Positions 12,064-21,530 of a stretch of 64,000 nt of DNA are shown in pieces. Below the pieces are notes generated by a model that saw only the letters and a program-made list of their open reading frames with translations, did no database searches and was not told where the DNA came from. Source of the stretch: Apoderus coryli (lineage: Eukaryota; Arthropoda; Insecta; Coleoptera; Attelabidae). The stretch covers positions 11,142,869 to 11,206,868 of the forward strand of contig OU452209.1 of assembly GCA_911728435.2 (NCBI GenBank), read 5' to 3'. The position numbers and the translations under genes are program-made. Positions within the stretch are counted from its first letter, which is position 1. The number at the start of each line of letters is the position of its first letter.

Positions 12064-12524
12064 CAGGGTGTTTCGTAGTGAAACAGATATACGATAACAG
12101 TGGATAGAGAATGCTCAGCTGGTTCAAAATATACCATTATTAATGGGTGTACCGACCCCCATTAAGAAGATACTTCTTCTCATTTTTGCCATTTTCTTTT
12201 ATACGTCATAGCTGAGAAACGATCTTGTAGATTGCTTTGATATTTGGCATGTATTTTGCACTAAATATGTCTAAGAAACTGATGACAAGTAGAATAACAA
12301 ATCTAGAACCGGAATGTAAAATTACTAGTTTTTTGTGTCGACCCCAATACAACACCTTGTATATCCGAAAATTTCCAGTGCGTTTATTGATTCAAAAACT
12401 ACATAAAAATCTTAAGTTAATAGTGTCATTTTTGTTTTCACGCAGATTTATTTATTATATAAAATTTAATTTCGAAATGTTTTTCTTGTGTTATCGTATG
12501 TCGATTTGACTACTAAACACCCTG
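12064..12524. mobile_element. MITE with mariner-type ends, about 460 bp
   Basis: The ends CAGGGTGTTTCGTAGTG and, in reverse complement, CAGGGTGTTTAGTAGTC form terminal inverted repeats that go on to ATACGATAACA in both. Each end is flanked by TA, the target duplication of Tc1/mariner elements. The 90-codon open frame inside (12237-12509) has no transposase motif and is not a gene. Confidence 0.75.
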
Positions 12525-12710
12525 TATATTGTCTATAATATTTTTATTGTTATTACACTCATCGACGATTGAACAAAATGTCCATTTAAAATTTTCAAAA
12601 TCTCCAATGATGTTGATTGTAGGTAAAATATGAGTTTAATAACAAAACCAATAAAAATGTTGTAGACAATACTCTCTCTACTATTCACTGAATTTTAAAA
12701 AACAATTTGA

Positions 12711-12748
12711 TACATGAAGAAGGTAACAGTGGTTACCGAAACGTTGTA
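12711..12748 (+). other. Hammerhead-like structured motif, site 2
   Basis: The order is TACA, TGAAGA, an extra A, the perfect hairpin GGTAAC-AGTG-GTTACC, GAAA, CGT, then TGTA complementary to TACA. The first core base is A instead of C, so this copy deviates more than the others. Confidence 0.35.
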
Positions 12749-14714
12749 ATAATAAAAAAATAAGCACTTGACGTTGAAGTCAAATGTTTCATTGGAATAT
12801 TAATTTGATTTTTTTTTATGAAACCCCATTCTAATGGAAAATTAAAAGAAATAGACTTTGAAAATTATTAAATCTTTTTTTTAAATAACTAAAATTGTTC
12901 AATAATCTTGAACATTTGTGACAGATTATAAATCTATTAACTTTTTTAATTATTAAATACAATTAGTGGCATATTTATTTTTAATTATTGACATATTTAT
13001 TTTTAATAAATTTAATAAAGGTGTAATAGAGTAAACAATTGCATCAGAACTATTTTGTTATTTATCGATGGTAAATGAAGAAAAAAAATATCATCTGAAT
13101 CAAGAATGTGCCATCAAATTCTTGAATGTCATGTGGTTTGTTTAGGCAAATTTTAAAACTACGCCTTATATCAAAAACCTGAATTTTTCAGAATTAGTTG
13201 GTATATTAGTAAACCATTTTACTTCTACAATCAGATTACAGTTTTAAGGTATATTATATTGTAAAACGCCAGTGGGATTTTAGGCTTATTAAAAAAATAA
13301 AAATAATACGGCAATTCATTTTGAAAAAGTCACTTCGACATAATATAAATTGTTATAGCAACTTTATATTGCTGTAAATTTTTCATATCAAAGATATTAT
13401 TTGTATTGATTTTGAGTTTCCAATATTTGGTTTCAAATGTGCGCTATAAATAAATTATAATTCAGAACGTTGTCTCTTATGGAGAATAAAATTGACTATA
13501 AATATCGCAAATTCAACACTTATTTTTTCACACATAGATTAATTTCCTAAAACCGACATAGAAAATGTTTAGAATTCAATTAGACACTTTTTGATTCATA
13601 CATAAATATGCTGGCCAAAAATTAAGTAGAAAACGAAGTACAGAAGAGCATTTCAATATAGTAATAAGCAAATGTTCTATGCGCTACTGTAAATTAATGA
13701 GAAAAAGAAAATTTGTTTTCGAGGATAATTTTTTTAAGCAGTGATATTCTCGGATTAAGCTTTTCAATTAAATAATTGTAGATAAACAATTTTGAAAAAG
13801 AAATTAGGACATTAATTTTAAAAATAAGCAATGGGCAACATGAAATGAAGTTTTAAGCTCCACACGTGATAAATCCATTTTTTATGTACTACATTAATTA
13901 CTAATGATTTATTATTTGTTTTCCAATTTCTCGAAGTTATATAACCCACTCAGTTTAAAATGTTATAATTAGTATGCAAAGAATAGGTTACGGCTTGTAT
14001 ATATTATTTAACCCTTTCAATTATTTGTTTACCAAACATGTTGTCAGCACCCTTTTAAGAAATCTGGAAAAACATAATCTGTAAATAGAACAGAAGCTTA
14101 TACAATTAGTTTTTCGTGTTTACACAAACTCATTCAGTTAGGTCAGAAGGCGGCGAAACGTCTCAGTTCAGTATTACACCAAATACCCTTAAAATCGACT
14201 TATTCATAAAATTGTCAAAATATCCCAACAAAAAAAGGGACTATATAACTTTATTGCACTCAGTTTACTATTATGGACTAACCGTATTACATTTTAAGGG
14301 TGGTTCTGTTCATGGGGGTTGTATAAAAATATTTGGAAAGAAAGATATATAAATATCTATATACCCCTAATAAATGACTAGAGCATCACCAATAAAAATG
14401 TGCCGACAATTTGAATAGATTTTTCTGAGTTTTGGGTATCGGCACAGACGATGCCATAATAAATAGGTATAGGTACAATAAATACGTTTACCTAGAGAGG
14501 TAAAATGTATCTTTAGTTGTTATGTTGGATGAGTCTCACGTCCAACGTTTGTAAATGAAACTGGAATGGTACAGATACACAAGTTGTTTACTTTAAATTT
14601 TTTTTTCCAATATCAACCTTTTTAAAGTATACAGTAGTCAACAAGATATATTTTTCTGAAATCAGGAAGTAAACAAGTATATTTGTTGTAATGTCTTATA
14701 ACGGATGATGAGTT

Positions 14715-14758
14715 TAGTCACTGATGATGAGAATGTATTCTCGAAACATGTATGACTA
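14715..14758 (+). other. Hammerhead-like structured motif, site 3 (best copy)
   Basis: The order is arm TAGTCA, CTGATGA, one extra T, perfect hairpin GAGAAT-GT-ATTCTC, GAAA, CATGTA, then arm TGACTA, exactly complementary to TAGTCA. In hammerhead numbering this gives C3 to A9, stem II, G12-A14, a two-pair stem III with U16.1 and A17, and stem I. The extra base between A9 and stem II departs from the canonical core. Confidence 0.45.
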
Positions 14759-15009
14759 TATTGATAATTGAACAATATTGTTGTTTATTGCGTGGAGCAG
14801 AGTTTGTTTTTACTGACTTTATAAACATCGCTCCTCTTCGATATGAATTACTTCCTTAAATAATTATTTATTTATTTGTTATATAATATATGTATTGTTA
14901 TATTCATATATTAAAAATCACCGGCTGTACTTATTTCCGTGGGAAATGGGCAACGTTACTACTTGTATTAATAACAGATTTTTCACTTTTCGCGTTTTCA
15001 AAATCATAT

Positions 15010-15340
15010 TAGCTACTTCAATTCTTGAATGTATTCTTCAGCAAAAGTTACCGACTTACATCCCCCGTACCTCTTTAATCTAGTCAAATCTGCGCCAGAG
15101 TCAATTCAAATTGTCGAAGAGGATTGGCGAAAACAATGGCCTGTATATTCTCCAGGATTTGGTAAATTTAAATGTTTGGCAACAATTTGCCAAACTGATG
15201 CAGCCGAAATCTTTTGGCCTGAATGTAGAATATTTCCTATAAAGTTCCATGTACGAGTATGTCTCATTTATTACAGACGATCTCGGCTTTTTAGTTTTAT
15301 TGTCTCGAATACTAATTAAAACCTTGGATCCCAAATCTTC
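15010..15340 (-). pseudogene. Tyrosine recombinase relic (C-terminal catalytic half)
   Basis: One minus-strand frame reads VAKHLNLPNPGEYTGHCFRQ, then IDSGADLTRLKRYGGCKS and FAEEYIQE. This is the H-x-x-R (GHCFRQ) ... K-R-[HY]-G-G ... Y (EEYI) order of tyrosine recombinases, as in a family of arthropod integrase-like proteins with the form YTGHCFRR...DLKRHGGWKS..AEGY. There is one in-frame stop after SSSTI, and a frameshift near 15260 separates a matching N-terminal piece (KTKKPRSSVIN). Not the same lineage as the relic at 48430-49500. The residues suggest it came from a Crypton-like or other recombinase-bearing element. Confidence 0.7.
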
Positions 15341-15548
15341 TATAAATCATTTAAACTCAGTTTCTACAGTTCGTCACGTTGACATGCCCCAGCGATACCA
15401 AATATACTAAATGACATTGAAACCCGGAGACCCAGTATATTAACAATTTTATCTCGGAAATATTGCGTGCAAAAATTCAAAAGGCTACAATAAACAAACG
15501 CTCAAAAGTTCAAGTCATTTTGGTAACGGGTTCTACACTTAATAAAAC

Positions 15549-15969
15549 AAAATCTTCAATAATGTGTTGAAGTGCCTCGATGTGTTAACCATTCATTAAT
15601 TCGTCTAGGCATAGACGGAATCAGGTGATCTTGGGGTATTTCGTTCCAGGCCACCGCTCCTTCATGCCTAAGGGCTTTTACAATTTAAGGAAGTTGGGTT
15701 AAAGTTCTAAGTCTTCTTCCGATAATATCCCACACATGTTCATTAGGCGACAAATTCGGAGATCTTGGGGGCCATGGTAGAAGATTAATTTTGGCTCGTT
15801 CGAAATAATGCAAAGTTCTTCTAGCTACATGTGGCCGAGCGTTATCTTGTTGAAAAACTGGGTTTTGCAGTGTTCTAAAGTAGGGAGTTAGATGAAGTGC
15901 GCATTCCAATAGGTCTTCCATATTCTGCAAGCCATTGATCAGGTATTGCCCTGGTGGTAGAAACCGCAC
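15549..15969 (-). pseudogene. Tc1-like transposase relic, DD34E type
   Basis: The minus strand keeps the second and third catalytic residues: D in QQDNARPH and E in SPNEHVWD, with exactly 34 residues between them, as in Tc1 (DD34E). WPPRSPNLSP and WDIIGRRL are also family motifs. A TAA at 15685 interrupts the frame. Beyond it the same phase continues with WNEIPQDHLIPSMPRR and THRGTSTHY, the normal Tc1 C-terminus. The N-terminal DNA-binding domain and first D are missing. Confidence 0.88.
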
Positions 15970-16026
15970 GTCTCTGGTAATAGCGGCAAACTATTATTTA
16001 CTACTATTTCATTTATCCTGATTTAT

Positions 16027-17017
16027 GTACAGGGTGATCACGTATATTTTACACAATAGCCTTCTCTGTTAATTTTGATCACACAGTATAAGTAATTTAA
16101 ATGAGCAAATTTGTAGCATTTTTCAGATTATGGTGCCAGAAATGACGCATGTCAATCCATTGTCATAATTTTGACATATGATAAGTTATTTTATCCTGTA
16201 TTTTGTTTTCTTAATGGATAAAGCTTTTTATTCTGAATTCAAGTATATATGCTTTATGGAGGTTATGTTTAGCAGTTTTCGAGAAATATGTATTTTTCAA
16301 AAATAAAGAAAGAAAATGGCAACTAAATAACTAACTAAAAATAAAACTAAACTAAAATAAATAGCAACTAAAGAAACTGTTCAAAATGGTCCCCATTTAC
16401 ACAAGGTTCTTCTTAATACTTCTAATTGGATATTAATTTATTAAGCATATAAATTTCTTGATCCATTTTTATTTGAATTTGTGTCTTCTATTCTACGTGG
16501 AAACCCTTTCTTGTGTGAGGTCAAAATCCATCTTTCTTAGGTTAGGTCCAAGAGAAACTTTACCATTAAATTTTTCACTTGTCCGGAATTGAAGGGTGGC
16601 CCGAGGAATGCGGTAGAGCTTGGAAGCTTCTCTTTGACTCATTCCATTTTTGATAGACTCCAAAAAAAAAAACGCATTGTGATAGTGTTTGGACACGCTC
16701 AAATATAGTAATTGGCCCCCGGCCAACGACTGTTTACTCTTTGAAATTACAAAAACAAAATTAATAATAATATAACCTAAGGTAATTGTGGAAAACATCC
16801 TAACCTCTAAATTCTTTTTTTACAAATTTAATACAGTTATTGGCCGGACAATTAAGCAATGTTTCCAAAATTCATTTTATTTTATAAACAGATGAGATTC
16901 TTAATAATGTCGATTTTATGTTAACATGACATGGTCAACGACTGTATCCTTTACCCTATTGTGTGAATAAAATTAACGGAGATAGCTATTGAGTAAAATA
17001 TACGTATCGCCCTGTAC
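16027..17017 (-). mobile_element. DNA transposon, ~65-bp terminal inverted repeats, pogo-like relic inside
   Basis: The left end GTACAGGGTGATCACG and the reverse complement of the right end GTACAGGGCGATACG match and continue through TATATTTTACxCAATAG and GTTAATTTT for about 65 bp. TA dinucleotides sit at the ends. At 16537-16660 on the minus strand there is a helix-turn-helix like that of pogo/Tigger transposases. With a length of 0.99 kb and no catalytic domain, it is an internally deleted copy. Confidence 0.75.
16493..16798 (-). pseudogene. pogo-like transposase N-terminal HTH relic
   Basis: The segment IKNGMSQREASKLYRIPRAT then LGPN matches the HTH_psq domain (S-x-R-x-A-S-K-x-[YF]-x-I-P-R-x-T-L) at the N-terminus of pogo, Tigger and Jerky-like proteins. 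The rest of the protein is absent. It lies within the inverted-repeat element 16027-17017. Confidence 0.7.
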
Positions 17018-17735
17018 ACTGTTCGCCCAGTATGAAAAAAAAATATTGAAATGTGTCAAAACAATGTGCTAAAATCATTTGGGAATATGTATAATAAAAC
17101 ACCCTGTATCGCATTGATGGAGGATATTTTATTGAAGGGTTCATATATTATGTGCTAAGGTATATCTCCAATTACTATATGTATATGGACAAATCTTAAT
17201 GAAACTCCCTGTATATGTATATATTTTTTGTATTTGGGTTGCGACACCAGATGGGTAATTTTAAGTGGTATACTCTGTACATTATTATCTGGCTGGACTC
17301 TAAATGATAGATATTACCTTTAGATTGATAACGCAATCCCAGTGTGAATAATTGGCAAGATATTTGGAAATATTAGGCTTTATGAAATTTCCATAAGAAT
17401 GAGCATATAATTACTAAATTTTATTTTGCCAAAAAGTAAGAATGACTATAAGCGAAAACAAAAGCAAACATTCAATAAATTTGTTCTTTTAAACTTACTA
17501 AAATTAAAATCACAGAGCACTGTAAACATTTGTCTAACACAAATAGTGGCTAATTTACGATATTTGGTATGCGTACGTATGAGACAATTTTTTAGATATC
17601 TAGGCGGGAACAACAAACACAAAACTTAATTACTTTCGTTAGCTTAAGGCCTTAGTTATGTACGTATTATACAATGATGTAATAATAAACAAAACTGTTC
17701 AAGGTTTAGGTGCCTTCCTGTGTCCCTGATTTTGT
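17018..17735. other. AT-rich DNA with stray mariner-type ends
   Basis: CACCCTGTAT at 17100-17109 and CTCCCTGTATA near 17207 look like single terminal ends of mariner-type elements. No coding relic was recognised between them. Confidence 0.4.
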
Positions 17736-17739
17736 ATGT

Positions 17740-18245
17740 TCATATTATACTGTATACAGTTGGTAAACTGGAGCAGAGTTCCGATAATTTTATTATGAAA
17801 AAGGCCACCGGTACTATTTTACCCTTGGAGCGATATACAGTAGAGCTATGTGCTTACATTGTCAAAACTTATTTCGAAAATCAATCTTTTGGGTTTCTAA
17901 CATCACGAATGGCGATTTGAGTTGATAATATTGGGGCTGTACGTCAAAGTATGGCTGCAAATCCCCGTACATCGGTTAGACGGCGTTCGAAGAAATCGAC
18001 TATTAGCCAGACCACCACTTGGAGAATTTTACAAAAAGACTTAGCTCTTCATCCGTACGCAAGATTCATCTTACCCAAGAATTAAACCCAGCTGATCATA
18101 GACACCGACGGGATTTTGCTAAATGGGTATTTGAAAACAAGGCCTTGATAATGATTTTTGCAACAAGCTAATCTTCGGCGACGAAGTCTGTCTGCATCTT
18201 CAGTTTAACAGCGCTCACGCAAATGTGCTCTGAAGAAGCTGGCAG
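17740..18245 (+). pseudogene. mariner-like transposase relic (HTH part to first catalytic D)
   Basis: Read across frameshifts, the + strand gives VRQSMAANPRTSVRRRSKK, then SQTTTWRILQKDLALHPY, LTQELNPADHRHRRDFAKWV and NKLIFGDEVCLHL. In intact arthropod relatives this runs ...SVRRRSQQLGLS-type HTH, HPYKIQLTQEL, then the first catalytic D in I-F-[SG]-D-E. The order and spacing are preserved, but stops and at least three frameshifts break it, and nothing after about 18245 matches. Confidence 0.8.
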
Positions 18246-19369
18246 AATGCTCAACGTTAAAAACGTTAGCAAGTTGACGCCGGATTTGTCCAGAATCATC
18301 ATTATCAAATTTTTGTTCGCATATTTCTTATAGTTAAATATTGGGTAAAGATACCCACTTGTAACATGAAATAATCCAGAGTAGTTCTCAAAATACTATG
18401 GGGAAAAGAAATACAAAGACTTCGTTCTCTAATTCGTCTTCCGAAAATCAGAAAAACTATTAATTTATTTAATTAGATCCAAACTTCCAATTAATAATTT
18501 AATTGAATTTTTTAATCACTGAATCTATTCAAAAACTCGTTTTTCCATTTTAATGAGAAAGAAAAAAGGTAAACGCTATATTCAATAAACACCAACACAA
18601 TAATATAACCTCTATGCTGTTGTAAATACTAAACAGACATTTAGAAGGCTTAGAATGGATGCCATAAAGCGGTTTAGGAGGCTCCTTTATGACGGTCTTC
18701 ACCATTTTAGACCCCGCCAGCAATTCTGCTGTTGCTATAATAACACCGTATCACACACTTGTTTTGTCATATATAAATAGTAAATTGATATGCTTGTAAT
18801 AAAACGACCATTTTGATAAACATAATAATATGAAAAAAACTAAAATAAACATTTCTTTTGCTGTTCTAAAAAAAATTGTAAAATTTACTGCATAATAATA
18901 GCAAAAAAATGTAGGTAGGGAGACCGGGGCAGGTTGTAACAAAATTCGTATTTTGTCTATTAATGCATACATTTTTTTAGTAATTTAAGAGAAACCAAGA
19001 TGACTGAATAGCTCTATATGTTGAATAACGAAATTAAAAATCTATTGTACCATTTTTTCAAAAACAAAAAATATAATAATGCACCGGCCATGGGGCAAGT
19101 TATAACAGTGTACGGGGTAAATTGGAACGAAAGCTTTTACGACAAAAAATCAGTTTATTAATAATAAATTAGCATAACTCACATAGAACAAAAATAAACG
19201 AACGTAAACAACTGAACATAATCGCAACACAAAATAAATATACAGACATTAAATTAATATAAACCAATATACTACACTTTTTAATTTTTTATCAGAATAA
19301 AAAGGGTGAAGAAGACTTATATCAAAAGTCATAAAATAAACATAATTTGAAAACCAAAAAGGGATTCTT
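18246..19369. other. AT-rich DNA, nothing recognised
   Basis: No coding relic was identified. Two similar strings, GGGGCAGGTTGTAAC near 18925 and GGGGCAAGTTATAACAG near 19091, suggest an old repeat of unknown type. Confidence 0.4.
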
Positions 19370-19880
19370 CTCATCTATTCGTCATAATCTGAATCGCCGT
19401 TATGGCAGGTAGGTATATGGAAAAGTGCCTTCTGTACATTCCTCGTGCGACCAAAGTTTGCAGATGGAACACATTATCCATGTTTCGTTAGGTTTACTAC
19501 TCCTCAACGATTCCGTACGCACTAGACAAAAGCTATCTTCTTCCTCTGAAGATGAATCATCGATCATAACTTTTTTATTGACATTTTGAACTTTTTTTTA
19601 TTCCATGATATTTTTTGGACCTCCTCTTATTTTGCTCTTCTAGAGCATTTTTCTCCGTGGTGTCCTTTAAAACAGCTGACTTTCTTTTTTTCCTGCCTAT
19701 ATCATAGATGGTATCTTAGGTTCTGCTTTTGGTATTGGGCGCACAAACTCTGGCGAACATTGGGTATGTTTTTATTGTTGATATTTATTTCAAAGTCTAT
19801 TGTAGGTGGTTTAGTAATTAAAGTTGAAGTAGATGGTCCAGAAATTGCGGTAAAAGTTTTCTCATCACTGACACTGACTG
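19370..19880 (-). pseudogene. pogo/Tigger-like transposase C-terminal relic
   Basis: The minus strand gives PIPKAEPKIPS, RKKRKSAVLKDTTEKNALEE and then DSSSEEEDSFCLV...ETWIMCSICKLWSHEECTEG. That combination (PxPKA, a basic linker, then C-x-x-C...W-x-x-C-x-x-C...W-[AS]-H-x-x-C zinc motif) is the usual C-terminus of insect pogo-like transposases. Two or three frameshifts are needed to join the parts, and the catalytic domain is missing. Confidence 0.7.
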
Positions 19881-19886
19881 AAGTAT

Positions 19887-20360
19887 TATACAGGGTTTTT
19901 CATTAACAATGAGACAACCGTTAACTGGAGATACTACGGGTCAAATAATGAAGATTAACCCAAACTTGCCTTATCCAAAGGTTGATGGTTGGTGGCGAAA
20001 TAGTAGACAACAATTCCTCGGACGAATCAAGAGATTCTTTTTAGACTAGGTCTTTCGTCCATGACCAAATCGAAAAATTCAGAGGATTTAAATCTTCTAG
20101 GTGGCCAGCAAATTTACTTCCTCGGCCAATCCAACGTTGGGGAAAGATGTTGGCTAAATTTTCACACTCCATCCGAGCACAATGTGCTGGTGCCCCGTCG
20201 TGCATAAACCTAAAAAGGCTGTTGAAAAGTTATGACATAATTTATCACAGAAATAGGTTGTCAGTAGTGCCTCTTATGAGCAACGTAAAACAAATTAACA
20301 TATTCATTTTTCTCATACCAAAAAACATAAACCAGCCAATTTTGAAGTCGATAGCAAAGA
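19887..20360 (-). pseudogene. mariner-like transposase relic (catalytic C-terminal half)
   Basis: The minus strand contains FMHDGAPAHCA (second catalytic D region), then NIFPQRWIGRGS and LNPLNFSIWSWTKDLV (third catalytic region). Beyond this, toward 19900, TISPPTINL and WVNL...LHY give a typical C-terminus. The element end TATACAGGG lies at about 19886, where the reading ends. Frameshifts occur upstream of FMHDGAP. It abuts the pogo-like relic, so one element probably inserted beside or into the other. Confidence 0.78.
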
Positions 20361-20439
20361 AGTAGGATAAACTAGTAAAAAAAACCAATTAAAATAATAA
20401 CTTCGACACCAACGCCTAACCATCCGAATGAGAGGGATC

Positions 20440-20850
20440 AGAAGAGGTGAGACTAAAAAAAACACGCCAACTTTTGTCAAATTTGAAGGTTTTGCTCATT
20501 ATTTTTCTTGATTACTATGGCGTTTTGAATCGTGAGTTCTTGTCTGAAGATTGTATGGTTAATACAGAATATAACCTTGAAGATATGCGCTGTTTGCGTG
20601 GACTAATACAGAGAACATACCTGGATTTCACTTGGCCCACTGCTACTATTTCATATTCTCCAAAGTGAAAAGACGGGTTTTGGCACAATTGAAGAGATCC
20701 AACCGCATTGCTGAAACAGCTCAAGGCCATACCAAAAAGCACATATCAGAAGTGCTTTGAAGATAGAAAATAGTGCTATATCTCAGGACGATTGCTTTGA
20801 AAGGGACACAATATATATTGATGAATACAAATCTCATCGATCCGTAGAAA
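20440..20850 (+). pseudogene. mariner transposase relic (second D to C-terminus)
   Basis: The + strand reads NLKVLLIIFLDYYGVLNREF, the second catalytic D (D-Y/F-x-G) of true mariners, then VNTEYNLEDMRCLRGLI. Further on, in a shifted frame, comes LLKQLKAIPKSTYQKCFEDR and after another shift ISQDDCFERDTIYID, the standard mariner C-terminus. The region with the third D is lost or unreadable. Dead copy. Confidence 0.82.
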
Positions 20851-21415
20851 AGAGATAAATCCTCGAGATGTCGCCTATGTTCAAAAGATTACAAATAAAA
20901 GGCCAGAGACTCTGCACATTTTGAGATACTTATAATACAAGTTTTATGTCCTGGTTGGATAAGCATTTTTGCATAATATGAAGAATACTCCAAAAAAAAA
21001 AAACGATATAAAACGTTACATAAATATATAAGCTATTTTTGACCGCAATAAAATTTAAAAAACTGAGTTTCCAATTGGCAGTAGTAAGTGGTCATAGGCA
21101 TATTCTGATTTCTTTTTTCTTGAAGGATGATAATTGTTTTTTTTAATTGCTCCTAAGCACCAAAGAAGACTTGAAGCCACTAGGACAATTGATTGGCTAT
21201 AGTTTTAGGAAAATCCCTAGTACTAATATAACTTTAGAATAAATTTGTATTATTTATTCATGGTTTTATTACTACTAGAGTAAAGCCGGGACTCATCCAG
21301 ATCTTGTTATGCCGTGTTCCGACATTTAAGTTGTAGATGTATGATGTTATGAAGATTTTACAAAATTTCTTATTTGTATCTGTTGTGAAGATAAGGATGT
21401 TGTGCTGGCCTAGAT
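20851..21415. other. AT-rich DNA, nothing recognised
   Basis: No coding or repeat motif could be assigned. Confidence 0.4.
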
Positions 21416-21530
21416 TGTTATTGCAGAGGAAACTTGAGTTCATCATTATGAATCTGAGTTCAAGCTAAACTTCATGCAACGACATAAGAATCGCAAATCA
21501 CCACCCAAGAAATTTTAGTACATTGAAAGG
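21416..21530 (+). pseudogene. mariner transposase relic, first catalytic D region
   Basis: A short + strand segment reads VHHYESEFKLNFMQRHKN, then SPPKKF, like the mariner pattern DETW[VI]HHYxPESKxQSxxW just after the first catalytic D. Only about 35 codons are readable. A parallel but different copy lies at 34450-34800. Confidence 0.6.

Larger units (their letters stand above)
12525..15009. other. AT-rich intron DNA with two hammerhead-like motifs
   Basis: Nothing coding was recognised. It contains the structured motifs listed at 12711-12748 and 14715-14758. Confidence 0.45.

Noticed and set aside
12237..12509. 90-codon open frame
   Set aside because: Lies wholly within a MITE whose ends are defined and shows no transposase motif.
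14715..14758. A canonical, active hammerhead ribozyme
   Set aside because: Every copy has one extra base after the CTGANGA box, and several lack other core bases; described as hammerhead-like only.
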